Origin: Pseudomonadota bacterium
Lineage (GTDB): Bacteria > Pseudomonadota > Alphaproteobacteria > Acetobacterales > Acetobacteraceae
Direction of reading: 5' to 3'
Assembly (NCBI GenBank): GCA_021801255.1
Contig: JAJYYH010000036.1
Coordinates: 266,206-330,205, forward strand
DNA: 64,000 bases
Numbering within the stretch: position 1 is the first letter of the stretch; every line of letters starts with the position of its first letter. Below, in pieces: positions 55,045 to 63,711 of this stretch. A program made the position numbers and the translations under genes. The notes under the pieces were generated by a model. It had not been told where the DNA came from. It did no database searches and worked only from the letters and a program-made list of their open reading frames with translations.

Positions 55045-56028
55045 ATGCGCATCCATATCCAGAACGACGCGGTCGCGACCGGTTTCGAAATCAGCACGGA
55101 TCACTGGCGCAGGGCGGTGGCGCGCGGTGGCGCCATCGCGGCCGGCCATGAGGTGAGCTTCGGCGCGACGGCTGCGACGCTTGAAGCGGGGCTTCTGGAG
55201 GCCGAGCTGCTGATCACCAGCGTGGCCGCTCTGGCCGGGCAGCTTCCCCTGCCGCCGGCACCGCGGCTGCGCGCGATCTTTTGCACTTCGGCCGGGCTCG
55301 ACCGACTAGCGCCCTTCACGTGGCTGCCGCCCGGCGTCGCGCTCCTGAACAATGCCGGCACGCATAGCGCCAAGGCCGGCGAATATGCGCTGATGGCCTT
55401 GCTCATGCTGGCGAACCGCCTCCCGGCGCTGATGACCGCGCAGCGCGCCGGGCGCTGGGAGCCGCTGCATGGCAGCGTGCTTGCCGGGCGGCAGGTGACC
55501 ATCGTCGGGCTGGGCGGACTCGGTGGCGCCGCGGCTGAACACGCCGCGCGGCTCGGCATGCGGGTCACCGGCGTGCGCGCCCGCCCTGCCCCGCACCCTG
55601 CCTGCGCGCGCGTCGTCGCCAGCGCCGATCTCGATGCCGTCCTCCCCCAATCCGAATTCCTGCTCCTCGCCTGCCCGCTCACGCATGCCACGCGCGGGCT
55701 GATGGACCGGCGCCGGCTCGGCCTGCTGCCGCGCGGCGGCGGGGTGATCAATATTGGCCGTGGCGCGCTGCTCGATCAGGCAGCGCTCGGCGATCTCCTG
55801 GAAGCGGGCCAGCTCGCGGGCGCGGTGCTCGACGTGTTCGCGGAAGAGCCGATCCCGCCCGGCGACCGGCTGTGGACGCTGCCGAACCTGATGATCACCC
55901 CGCATGTCTCTTGTGACGACCCGAATAGCTACATCCCGGAAAGCCTCGATATCTTTTTTGCCAATCTGCGCGCCATCGCGGCCGGCGCCCCCCCGCCCAA
56001 CCGGATCGACCCGGAGCGGGGTTACTGA
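55045..56028 (+). CDS. D-isomer-specific 2-hydroxyacid dehydrogenase
   Basis: About 327 residues from ATG 55045; an ATG at 55012 lies inside the repeat. NAD-binding VGLGGLGGAAAEHAARLG is present, and the catalytic Arg (NIGRGALLDQ), Glu (DVFAEEPIP) and His (ITPHVSC) are in order. It reduces a 2-keto acid or oxidises a D-2-hydroxy acid, possibly glyoxylate/hydroxypyruvate. Convergent with galE, 19 bases apart. Confidence 0.88.
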   Translation: MRIHIQNDAVATGFEISTDHWRRAVARGGAIAAGHEVSFGATAATLEAGLLEAELLITSVAALAGQLPLPPAPRLRAIFCTSAGLDRLAPFTWLPPGVALLNNAGTHSAKAGEYALMALLMLANRLPALMTAQRAGRWEPLHGSVLAGRQVTIVGLGGLGGAAAEHAARLGMRVTGVRARPAPHPACARVVASADLDAVLPQSEFLLLACPLTHATRGLMDRRRLGLLPRGGGVINIGRGALLDQAALGDLLEAGQLAGAVLDVFAEEPIPPGDRLWTLPNLMITPHVSCDDPNSYIPESLDIFFANLRAIAAGAPPPNRIDPERGY

Positions 56029-56047
56029 TAGCGGGGAGCCCTGGCCT

Positions 56048-57046
56048 TTACGTGTTGTTTGGCGCGTAGCCCTTGGGGTGATCGCGCCGCCAGGCATGGG
56101 CGGTGCGCACGATTTCGTGGAGATCGGGAAAACGCGGCCGCCAGCTCGTCTCGGCCTGGATGCGCGCGGGGGAGGCGACCAGGATGGGCGGATCGCCGGG
56201 GCGGCGCGGCCCCGCGCGCGCCGGCACCGCGCGCCCGCTCACCCGCTCGACCGCCGCGATCACCGCGCGCACCGAATGGCCGTGGCCGGTGCCGAGATTA
56301 TAGGCCACACTCCCCCCCTCCAGCCGCGCCAACGCCGCGAGATGAGCTCGGGCGAGGTCACTCACATGGATATAGTCGCGGATGCAGGTGCCATCCGGCG
56401 TCGGGTGGTCAGTGCCGAAAATGGTGAGTTCCGGCCCGAGCCCCAGCGCCGCGTCGATGGCCAGCGGGATGAGATGGGTCTCCGGCCGGTGGTCCTCGCC
56501 GAGCCTGCCGGCGGGATCGGCGCCGGCGGCGTTGAAATAGCGCAGGCAGGCCGATTTCAGCCCATGCACCCGATCGGCCCAGAACAGGGCGCGCTCCAGC
56601 ATCAATTTGCTCTCGCCATAGGGTGAGGAGGGTTGCAGGGGAGATGCCTCGGTGATCGGGATCTCGGCCGCCTCGCCGAACAGGCTGGCGGTCGAGGAAA
56701 GCACGAAGCGGCGCACGCCATGGGCGACGGCTGCGTCGATCAGGGCGAGGCCGTGGCCGACATTGGCGCGGAAATAATCGAGTGGCACCCGCATACTCTC
56801 GCCGACCAGCGAGCGGGCGGCGAAATGGAACACCGCATCGAACGGCCCCTCGGCGAAGGCCGCCGCGAGCGCCGCTGCATCGCCGAGAGAGCCGGTGATG
56901 AGGCGGGCCGCTTCGGGCAGCGCTTCGCGATGGCCGGTGCTGAAATCGTCGAGCACCACCACTTGGGCGCCCTGATCGCAGAGATCGGCGACGAGATGGC
57001 TGCCGACATAGCCCGCCCCGCCGGTGACCAGGAAGCGGCCGTTCAT
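56048..57046 (-). CDS. galE: UDP-glucose 4-epimerase GalE
   Basis: A protein of 332 residues of the extended short-chain dehydrogenase family, with VTGGAGYVGSHLVADL (GxxGxxG), SSTASLFG and YGESK (YxxxK), and the epimerase-typical AGADPAGRLGEDH and GTPDGTCIRDYIHVSDL-like sequence. It interconverts UDP-glucose and UDP-galactose for surface polysaccharides. Transcribed alone on the minus strand. Confidence 0.9.
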   Translation of the reverse strand: MNGRFLVTGGAGYVGSHLVADLCDQGAQVVVLDDFSTGHREALPEAARLITGSLGDAAALAAAFAEGPFDAVFHFAARSLVGESMRVPLDYFRANVGHGLALIDAAVAHGVRRFVLSSTASLFGEAAEIPITEASPLQPSSPYGESKLMLERALFWADRVHGLKSACLRYFNAAGADPAGRLGEDHRPETHLIPLAIDAALGLGPELTIFGTDHPTPDGTCIRDYIHVSDLARAHLAALARLEGGSVAYNLGTGHGHSVRAVIAAVERVSGRAVPARAGPRRPGDPPILVASPARIQAETSWRPRFPDLHEIVRTAHAWRRDHPKGYAPNNT

Positions 57047-57120
57047 GGCGCGGAGATCCGTCTCGCCTCTGGACCGCGGGCGCGGCGCCCAGTATCACGC
57101 GGGAGCCAGCGCCAGGCGGC

Positions 57121-57195
57121 TGGGGCGTAGCCAAGCGGCAAGGCAGCGGATTTTGATTCCGCCATGCGGAGGTTCGAATCCTCCCGCCCCAACCA
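57121..57195 (+). tRNA. tRNA-Gln (anticodon TTG)
   Basis: A 75-base cloverleaf. The acceptor stem TGGGGCG/CGCCCCA is perfect, the anticodon loop TTTTGAT has TTG at the centre within a GCGGA/TCCGC stem, the T-arm contains GGTTCGAATCC, and the 3' CCA is encoded (57193-57195). The D-loop CCAAGCGGCAAGGC is normal. No integrase or attachment duplicate is seen next to it. Confidence 0.97.
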
Positions 57196-57218
57196 GCCTG
57201 CCGGGCGCTTGCAAGCCC

Positions 57219-58088
57219 TCATGGCGCCGCGGCTTCACCGCCCGCCGGCGTCTCGCTCTCGCCCTCGGCGTCCATTTCGGCGGCGCGGCGGAGATGGCGG
57301 AAGCTGCGGGCACTGAACGGCAGCATGGCGAGATAGATCAGCCCGGCCAGCGCCAGCGCCGCCCAGGCATCGGCGATCAGGAACGCGGCATAGAGCCCGG
57401 TGCCGAGCAGCATCGGCAGCACCATCGTTGTCGGCACCTTGAAATTCTTGAAACTCCAGACGGGCAATGTCGAGACCAGCAAGAGCGCGGTGCCGATCAG
57501 CACGCCGGCGTTAATCAGGGGAAACCGCGCCGTCGCCTCCAGCCAGCCCCAGCCCATGTCGCGTGCCTCGAGGCCGATAAAAAGCGGCACCAGGGCCAGA
57601 ATGGCGCCTGCCGGGGCGGGCACGCCGGTAAAGAAATTATAGGTATAGGCCGGCGCCACGGCATCGAGGGTGGCGTTAAAGCGAGCCAGCCTGAGCGCCA
57701 TGCAGACGGCGAAAATCAATGCCGGGACGAAGCCGTAGCCGTGCATGTCGCGGAGCGACCAGAGATAGATCACGAAGGCCGGGGCGATGCCGAAGCAGAG
57801 GAAATCGGCGAGGCTGTCGAACTCGGCGCCAAAGCGCGTCACCGCCTTCAAAAGCCGCGCCAGCCGCCCGTCGAGACCATCGATGAAGCCGGCCAGGATG
57901 ATCGCCTTGGCGGCGGTGCCAAAATGTCCCTCGATGCCGAAGCGGATGGCCGTGAGCCCAGCGCAGAGGCCGAGCAGGGTCATGAGGTTTGGGATCAGCC
58001 GGTTGAAGGAAAGCCCGGCGAAGCGTGGGCGGGTGCGCGGGCGGCGGCGGAAGCGCCGGCGCAACCCGACGATCGGGGCATCCGCCAT
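57219..58088 (-). CDS. pssA: CDP-diacylglycerol-serine O-phosphatidyltransferase PssA
   Basis: A protein of 289 residues with about eight membrane segments. The CDP-alcohol phosphatidyltransferase motif D-G-x2-A-R-x8-G-x3-D-x3-D is complete in the stretch from DGLDGRLARLL to FDSLAD. It makes phosphatidylserine from CDP-diacylglycerol and serine. Its start overlaps the psd stop (TGATG), so psd and pssA are coupled, the usual alphaproteobacterial arrangement. Confidence 0.95.
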   Translation of the reverse strand: MADAPIVGLRRRFRRRPRTRPRFAGLSFNRLIPNLMTLLGLCAGLTAIRFGIEGHFGTAAKAIILAGFIDGLDGRLARLLKAVTRFGAEFDSLADFLCFGIAPAFVIYLWSLRDMHGYGFVPALIFAVCMALRLARFNATLDAVAPAYTYNFFTGVPAPAGAILALVPLFIGLEARDMGWGWLEATARFPLINAGVLIGTALLLVSTLPVWSFKNFKVPTTMVLPMLLGTGLYAAFLIADAWAALALAGLIYLAMLPFSARSFRHLRRAAEMDAEGESETPAGGEAAAP

Positions 58089-58753
58089 CAGCCCAGCTCC
58101 GCGATCACGGTCTCGCCGCCGATCATTATCTGGCCCTCGGCGACCAGCGGGCGCACGCCTTCGGGCAGATAGAGATCGGTGCGGCTGCCGAAGCGAATGA
58201 TGCCGAACCGCGCCCCGGCGCGCACCGCGTCACCCTCGCGCACCTCGCAGACGATGCGCCGCGCGATCAGCCCGGCGATCTGCACCACCGCGATCTCGCG
58301 GCCATCGGGGAGGCGGATGGCGAGCGCGTTGCGTTCGTTGCGTTCGCTCGCCTTATCCAGGCTGGCGTTGAGGAACTGGCCGTGGCGATAGGCGATGCGG
58401 GTGATGGTGCCGTCGGCCGGCACGCGATTGACATGGACATCGAGCACCGAGAGAAAAATCGCGACCCGCCAGCGCGGCGCGGCCCCAAGCCCCAGCTCGG
58501 CCGGCGGCGCGGCGGGCGCTATGCCGACGATCCGCCCGTCCGCCGGCGCCAGCAGCGCGCCCGGCCGGCCCGGCGGGATGCGTTCGGGGTCGCGAAAAAA
58601 ATAGAGGCAGAACAGCGTGAAGAACACGCCGAGCCAGAACAGCCAGGCGCCGAGCGCGAGGCCGAGCACGATCGCGATCGCGCCGCCGAACAGAAACGGC
58701 CGGCCGGCGGGATGCGGCGGGGCGAGCACCATGCGGATCGACTCAAAGGCCAT
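58088..58753 (-). CDS. psd: Phosphatidylserine decarboxylase (archaeal/short type)
   Basis: A protein of 221 residues with an N-terminal membrane segment, DVHVNRVPADGTI, and the C-terminal self-cleavage site in FGSRTDLYLPEG, where the Ser becomes the pyruvoyl group. The short length fits the Psd-A class. It makes phosphatidylethanolamine, the PmtA substrate. Confidence 0.95.
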   Translation of the reverse strand: MAFESIRMVLAPPHPAGRPFLFGGAIAIVLGLALGAWLFWLGVFFTLFCLYFFRDPERIPPGRPGALLAPADGRIVGIAPAAPPAELGLGAAPRWRVAIFLSVLDVHVNRVPADGTITRIAYRHGQFLNASLDKASERNERNALAIRLPDGREIAVVQIAGLIARRIVCEVREGDAVRAGARFGIIRFGSRTDLYLPEGVRPLVAEGQIMIGGETVIAELG

Positions 58754-59023
58754 GCGCGGGTTATGAAAGTTTCAGCGAGACCGGGCAAGTCGCCATCGCC
58801 CGATGAGCCCGCGGCGGGCGGAAACGGGCAGCCGAATTCGCCCGCCGATGGCCCCCGCTCCTCACCCGCTGCGCGCTTGACGCCCACCAGCATCATCCGG
58901 TCATCGGTCTTCCAGAATCCGCCGGTCATCTCCGCGACCATGTCGGTCTTCAATCGCATGATCGCCCTCCACATACAGGACGGCGCCTTCACGCAAGTGC
59001 AAAATCATGCCCATGAGATCAAT

Positions 59024-59953
59024 CTAACTTCCTTGTGCCGCCAATTTTGCCGCGATAACTGCGCGGGGCCAGCGCCGATGTAGCCAAAGCCATGCGCCGG
59101 GGTTCATTGCAATCCAGCGCCCGAGCACGGCATTGATGGCTGCCGTGAGGGTTAGGATGTCGCTTTTCTGATCTCCCGTTTCTGGCAGGGGCAGAGGTGG
59201 TTCGACAATCATCTTGAGACGCGCCGGTTCGATCCGTTCGACCCTTCCGGGAATGACAGGACAACGATAGCGAAGCGCAAAGGCGGCAGCGGCGGTTGCC
59301 GTCATTGCTGGCAGACCAAGAAAAGGCACTTCGATCCCATCATTGAGCTTCTGGTCAACCAACATTCCGAGAGCGCCACCGCGGGCGATGTGCGCAAGCG
59401 CGCCGCGCGCACCGGCGGCTCCCTTGGGGAACATGGGTACATCGGCGTTTATTGCCGCATTACGGAACGATTGGATCAATCTGTCGACGAGCGCGTTTTT
59501 TGCCGCGCGATAGACAAATGAAAAAGGCAATCCGACACGGGCGGCAATCGGCGGCAATGCTTCCCAATTCCCGTAATGGCCAGAAACATAGACTACGGGG
59601 CCTGGCCGAAGATATTCGGCGCCTTCAATTTCGAAACCAGGGCCGCTTTCGGTGAGTTCCAACGCTGAGAGATGCGGTAGCTCGGCGACGGTGCGGCCCA
59701 AGTTCTCCCAGACTTGCGCAATGATTCGCTTGCGAGCCATGTCATCGAAATGAGGAAAGACCGCACGAAGATTTTCGTCGGCGACGCGTGAAGCCGGCAG
59801 AAGCGGACCGACAGCGCGGGCGACCGCAGCTCCGAAATTGCTCGCACGTTCCGGGCCGAGCCGATGCAATAGCGCCAACACAAAATTTGAAATATAATAT
59901 TCAGCGCCATCCTTGAGAGTTTGCAAAAAACCATCGGAATAGTGTCGTCTCAT
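59024..59953 (-). CDS. LpxL-type lipid A acyltransferase (copy 2)
   Basis: A protein of 309 residues, paralogous to copy 1 along its length: shared LGPERASNFG-type N-terminus, HYGNWEALPP (HxxxxE), FPKGAAGARGALAHIARGG and LVDQKLNDGIEVPFLG. Base use is clearly less GC-rich than the surrounding genes, and its flanks (58754-59023 and 59954-60397) are non-coding, so it may have been acquired separately. It probably adds a different secondary acyl chain (LpxM-like role), but assignment between LpxL and LpxM is not possible by eye. Confidence 0.87.
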   Translation of the reverse strand: MRRHYSDGFLQTLKDGAEYYISNFVLALLHRLGPERASNFGAAVARAVGPLLPASRVADENLRAVFPHFDDMARKRIIAQVWENLGRTVAELPHLSALELTESGPGFEIEGAEYLRPGPVVYVSGHYGNWEALPPIAARVGLPFSFVYRAAKNALVDRLIQSFRNAAINADVPMFPKGAAGARGALAHIARGGALGMLVDQKLNDGIEVPFLGLPAMTATAAAAFALRYRCPVIPGRVERIEPARLKMIVEPPLPLPETGDQKSDILTLTAAINAVLGRWIAMNPGAWLWLHRRWPRAVIAAKLAAQGS

Positions 59954-60397
59954 GGGAATTTTATTCTCCCGGAGGTATCCAAGATCATCGTACTAGACGG
60001 GGTTGAGCAAGGCGTTGAGACGCTTCACAAAAGCGATGCTTTGTCATCACACGGAGGATCGCTTTGGTGCAGAATACGTTCTCGGTCGCCTGATCCGAGG
60101 CGGTAGCCCAACACATTCCGTTTTTCCCGACAAGGCGCTAATCTTACTGCGTCATAAAGTTCTTGTACAATTCGGTGATCTGTGTGTATGAGTGGAGGTT
60201 CTCGCGCATGGAGGCGGCTTGTGGTCTTGAATTCAGTGCATGCGACGGCCACTCACGGTTCGCGGCTTATGTCCAGGTGATCATCTCGGCGCGGGGCCAT
60301 GCGGATCGCGAGAGCGTCGAGCCGATGGCGGCGCGGGTGCAGCCAGGGCGTTGCCCTGATCCCGGTCGAGGAAAGGTGGCCCCAGGGTAAGGCAGCG
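59954..60397. other. Non-coding stretch between lpxL copy 2 and lpxB
   Basis: No gene supported. The left two-thirds are less GC-rich than the surroundings. A short palindrome CAGGGCGTTGCCCTG lies at 60344-60358. A GGGAG ribosome-site-like sequence at the left end serves lpxL copy 2 on the minus strand. Confidence 0.4.
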
Positions 60398-61561
60398 CTA
60401 GGCTTGCCGGGATGGCGCCGGAGCGGCCAGAACCTCGAGCACGGCATGGGCGGCGGCTTCGGAGGGCAGGCCCTCGGGCGGGCGGAGGGTTGCCAGAACC
60501 GCACGAAACGCCGCCCGCTGCGCCGCGACCGCCGCGTCATCGCTGATCAGCCGGCCCAGGGTCGCGGCCAGGGTCGCGGGCGTGCAGTCCTGCTGGAGCA
60601 ATTCCGGAACGATCTCGCGCCCGGCGAGGAGATTGACCATGGCAACATGCGGCACCCGGATCAACCGCCGCGCGATCGCCCCGGTGAGCGGGTTCACCCG
60701 ATAGGTCACCGCCATCGGCACGCCGGCGAGCGCCAGTTCCAGCGTCGAGGTGCCGGATTTGGTGAGCGCGGCGGCGGCGGCGGCGAAGGCGTCATGCTTT
60801 TCGCCGAGCTCGGTCAGCACCAGCGGGCGGAGCGGCCAGTCGGCGGCGGCCGCCCGCACCGCCTCGGCGACCGCGCCGGCCGCCGGCACCACCGGCACGA
60901 GATCGGGCACCCGCTCGGCAAGCAGCGCCAAGGCGCGGCCATAGACCGGCAACAGCCGCCGTGCCTCGCTGCTCCGGCTGCCCGGCATCAGGATCACCAC
61001 GCGGGCCTCGGCGCCGAGCGCGTGACGGGCGCGGAAGCCCGCGGCATCGCCCTGATCGGCCCCCGATTCCAGCACCGGATGGCCGACAAAGGCGCTCTCC
61101 AGGCCAAATCGCGCGAAATATTCGGGCTCGAACGGCAGCAGACAAAGCAGCCGGTCCCAGAGGCCAGGAAAGCGCCGCACCCGGCTCTCCCGCCACGCCC
61201 AGACTTGCGGGGCGACGTAGTGGACGCGCTTCAGCCCGAGGGGAGAAATGCGGCGGAGCAGGCGGAGCGCGAAGCCGGGGCTGTCGATCGTCACCACCAC
61301 ATCGGGCCGGCGCGCCGCGATATCGGCCACCGCCTCCCGCATGCGCCGGCGCAGCAGGCCAAGCCGCGGCAGCACCTCGAGGAGCCCCATCACCGCGAGA
61401 TCAGGCATCGGGAATAGCGTTTCGAACCCGAGAGCCGCCATGCGCGGCCCGCCGATACCGGCAAACTCCAGCCCCGGCGCGCGGCGGCGCAGCGCCGCCA
61501 TCAGCCGCGCCCCGAGCACATCCCCGCTATGCTCGCCGGCCAGGAGATAGACCAGCGTCAT
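60398..61561 (-). CDS. lpxB: Lipid-A-disaccharide synthase LpxB
   Basis: A GT19 enzyme of 387 residues with LLAGEHSGDVLGARLMAAL at the N-terminus, GIGGPRMAALGFE, HYVAPQVWAW and LMPGSRSSEARRLLP. It condenses lipid X with UDP-2,3-diacylglucosamine, directly after the LpxI step. It is third gene of an operon behind a GNAT gene and a nitrilase-family gene, with ATGA overlap. Confidence 0.95.
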   Translation of the reverse strand: MTLVYLLAGEHSGDVLGARLMAALRRRAPGLEFAGIGGPRMAALGFETLFPMPDLAVMGLLEVLPRLGLLRRRMREAVADIAARRPDVVVTIDSPGFALRLLRRISPLGLKRVHYVAPQVWAWRESRVRRFPGLWDRLLCLLPFEPEYFARFGLESAFVGHPVLESGADQGDAAGFRARHALGAEARVVILMPGSRSSEARRLLPVYGRALALLAERVPDLVPVVPAAGAVAEAVRAAAADWPLRPLVLTELGEKHDAFAAAAAALTKSGTSTLELALAGVPMAVTYRVNPLTGAIARRLIRVPHVAMVNLLAGREIVPELLQQDCTPATLAATLGRLISDDAAVAAQRAAFRAVLATLRPPEGLPSEAAAHAVLEVLAAPAPSRQA

Positions 61562-62433
61562 GCCGGCGTGCGCACTGGGCAGGGCTTCGGGTCGGGCGGC
61601 CAGTCGGCATGGTTGCGCACACCGCCCTCGGCGCGCACCCCCGCTAGCCGCTCGGGGTCGAGCCGGACGAACACTGTTCCCGGCTCGTCGAGCGCGCCCC
61701 GGGCCAGCACGCCATCGGGGGGAAACCCGCGATCGACGGGGCCGAACGCGGCGGCGTAGCCGTGATTGTCATCGAGCGCGGCCGACCACGGCGCCGCACC
61801 CACGGTGGGCGCGATCACGACATAGCACTGGTTCTCGAGCGCGCGGGCCCGGGCGGCGAGGCGCACCCGATTGAACCCCCACATCGTATCGGTGCAGCAG
61901 GGGCAAAGCACCAGCCACGCACCCGCGACCACCGCCGCCCGCACGAGGGCGGGAAATTCGATATCATAGCAAATCGCCAGCCCGATCAGGCCCCAGGGTG
62001 TGGCGAAAACCGCCGGCGCGTCGCCGGGAGAAATTCCCCAGGATTCCGTCTCGAAGCGCGTCATCACCCGCTTTTCCTGCCACGCCACGCGCCCGTCAGG
62101 GGCGATCAGAGGGGCGCGGTTGCGGATTTTTTGCCCCACCGGCATCGGCAGGCTGCCGGGCGCGAGCCACAGACGATGGCGCATCGCGGCCGCGCGCATG
62201 GCGGCGAGCAGATCAGCGCTCCGGCTGGTGACCGCGGCGAGTTCGGCCACGACGTCGGCGGACGCGACATAATGCCCGGCGCTCTCGACGGCGGCGTATT
62301 CCGGCAGCACCAGCATCTCCGCGCCGCGGGCGGCAGCCTCGGCGGCAAGCCGGTCAAGGCGCGCGCCAAACCCCTCGACCCCGGCGACGCGCTCGATCGC
62401 GTATTGCGCCAGCGCCAGCGTCAGGGGCTTCAT
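61558..62433 (-). CDS. Carbon-nitrogen hydrolase (nitrilase family)
   Basis: A protein of 291 residues with the catalytic triad visible: Glu in LVLPEYAAVE, Lys in VAWQEKRVMTRFE, and Cys in LAICYDIEFP. It hydrolyses an amide or nitrile; the substrate is unknown. It sits between a GNAT gene and lpxB with ATGA overlaps on both sides. Nitrilase-family and GNAT genes are known as a recurring pair, so the two may act together. Confidence 0.88.
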   Translation of the reverse strand: MKPLTLALAQYAIERVAGVEGFGARLDRLAAEAAARGAEMLVLPEYAAVESAGHYVASADVVAELAAVTSRSADLLAAMRAAAMRHRLWLAPGSLPMPVGQKIRNRAPLIAPDGRVAWQEKRVMTRFETESWGISPGDAPAVFATPWGLIGLAICYDIEFPALVRAAVVAGAWLVLCPCCTDTMWGFNRVRLAARARALENQCYVVIAPTVGAAPWSAALDDNHGYAAAFGPVDRGFPPDGVLARGALDEPGTVFVRLDPERLAGVRAEGGVRNHADWPPDPKPCPVRTPA

Positions 62434-63065
62434 GGCAACGCCGCCCCGCTCAGCGATTTCACCCAGAAGCCGAGCCGCTTCTCGCTCTCGCCCGCCTCGC
62501 CGACATCCCGCCAGCGCATCGTGCAGACGAGGTCGGGGCGCGCGACATAGCCACGCTTTTTCCAGAAATCATCGAGCGGCACATAGCCCGCCGGGCGGGC
62601 AGGATGATCGGGCGGGCGAATGACAGCACAAAACGTCGCGAAATCCGCCCCCGAGACGCGCCGCGCGTGCGCCTCGCGGGCGGCGAAAAAGGCCACCCCC
62701 ACACCCCGGCCGCGATACGCCGACAGCAAAACCGACTCGCCGAAATAGAAAAAGCGCCGCAAATCGAGCCCGCGCGCGCGAAACGGCGCGGTGATGCTGT
62801 CCATTTCCTCGGCCAGCGGCAAACACGTCGCCGCGCCCACAACCCGCACCCCGTCGCGGGCGAGAATGACCGCGGCGCCCGGCGTCTCCTGATAGCGCCG
62901 CAAATAGCCCGCCTCATAGCCGGCATCGCCGTCATAGAGATAGGGAAAATCACGGAAAACGACGATGCGCAGACGCGCAAGATCGGCAATATAAGGCGCA
63001 AGCGCCGCGCCCGTGAGGGTGTCGATGGCGAGCGCGGGAGCGCCGTGATGAGAGTTCGTCGTCAT
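62430..63065 (-). CDS. GNAT-family N-acetyltransferase
   Basis: A protein of 211 residues with the acetyl-CoA loop SAYRGRGVGVAFFAAREAHA near residue 115 and FFYFGESVLL before it, and a C-terminal DFWKKRGYVARPD. It belongs to the GNAT type that accompanies nitrilase-family hydrolases. It is first gene of the GNAT-nitrilase-lpxB operon. Confidence 0.85.
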   Translation of the reverse strand: MTTNSHHGAPALAIDTLTGAALAPYIADLARLRIVVFRDFPYLYDGDAGYEAGYLRRYQETPGAAVILARDGVRVVGAATCLPLAEEMDSITAPFRARGLDLRRFFYFGESVLLSAYRGRGVGVAFFAAREAHARRVSGADFATFCAVIRPPDHPARPAGYVPLDDFWKKRGYVARPDLVCTMRWRDVGEAGESEKRLGFWVKSLSGAALP

Positions 63066-63180
63066 GGCGCCTTTTTAGAACGCGGGCTGCCTGGGCGAAA
63101 GCGGAGTGAGCGGCGAGGCGGCTTTGCCTGGAACGCGCCATCTGACAAATTCATTGGTCTCACAACGCGCCGGGGGACCG

Positions 63181-63476
63181 ATGGAGACGGAGGAGATTTC
63201 CAAGCGCGGCTTTTTCTGGGCGGGCGAGGAACCCATCCCGACAGGTCATGCCGCTCCGGAAAACGCGGTGCCCGGCACGCTCAAAATCAGCCCGGAGCGA
63301 GGCCCGACGCTCGACCTGGACGGTCCGATCCCGTGGCAGGATGAAACCGTCAGAGGCACTGAGTTTCCGTGGAAAAACGCATAATTCTCGGTTTTCTGCC
63401 GGATTTCAGGCAATACGTGCGCCTGGAAGAGGCGGTGCCGATGCAGCTCAGGCCTGTCTCGCGGCCCGGATTTGAG
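63181..63476 (+). pseudogene. Remnant of an ApeA-like HEPN abortive-infection gene
   Basis: ATG 63181 opens a frame reading METEEISKRGFFW, then NAVPGTLKIS and PTLDLDG before a stop at 63382-63384. This matches my recollection of the ApeA N-terminal domain 1 (pattern G[F/Y]xW...N.V.GTL.....L.L.G). From 63369 another frame continues plausibly as KRIILGFLPDFRQYVRLEEA, the next strands of such a domain, implying a frameshift near 63365. The rest of the gene, including the HEPN nuclease domain of a roughly 400-500-residue protein, is gone, replaced by transposase remnants. ApeA proteins abort phage infection by RNA cleavage; this copy cannot. Confidence 0.55.
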
Positions 63477-63494
63477 ACAACCGGCTGCGCTTAT

Positions 63495-63644
63495 TCAGGC
63501 GGCCAAGGATAGCTCGCCGATATTGGAGTTGGCAACCCGAAGTTGAGCGAGCCGCACCTGAGCGGGCGTTTGATATCCGTGGCGCTCGACGAGCCAGGTT
63601 TCATTGTAGCGCCTGGCGAACTCGATGAGCGCGACGCGAAGTTG
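63495..63644 (-). mobile_element. C-terminal scrap of an IS3-type transposase (integrase core)
   Basis: Read on the minus strand this gives LRVALIEFARRYNETWLVER, then HGYQTPAQVR, and stops at 63495-63497. This is the usual end of an IS3-family OrfB integrase domain (YN..WL.ER.GY.TP). Only about 49 residues remain; the upstream part is cut off at about 63644, where the next element begins. Confidence 0.7.
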
Positions 63645-63711
63645 TACAAATCAGAACTTGATCTGACAGACAGTGTTGGATATTTGGCGCCGATGGGTGT
63701 GTCTGTCGTGT

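Noticed and set aside
57121..57195. tRNA-Gln as an integration site
   Set aside because: No integrase nearby and no duplicate of the tRNA 3' end was seen in the window.
58519..58959. Minus-strand frame starting MRLKTDMVAEMTGGFWKTD
   Set aside because: It would overlap the start of psd by about 235 bases in another frame and becomes compositionally random after 40 residues.
60163..60390. Plus-strand frame of 75 codons
   Set aside because: No ribosome site or family features, and its composition changes abruptly midway.
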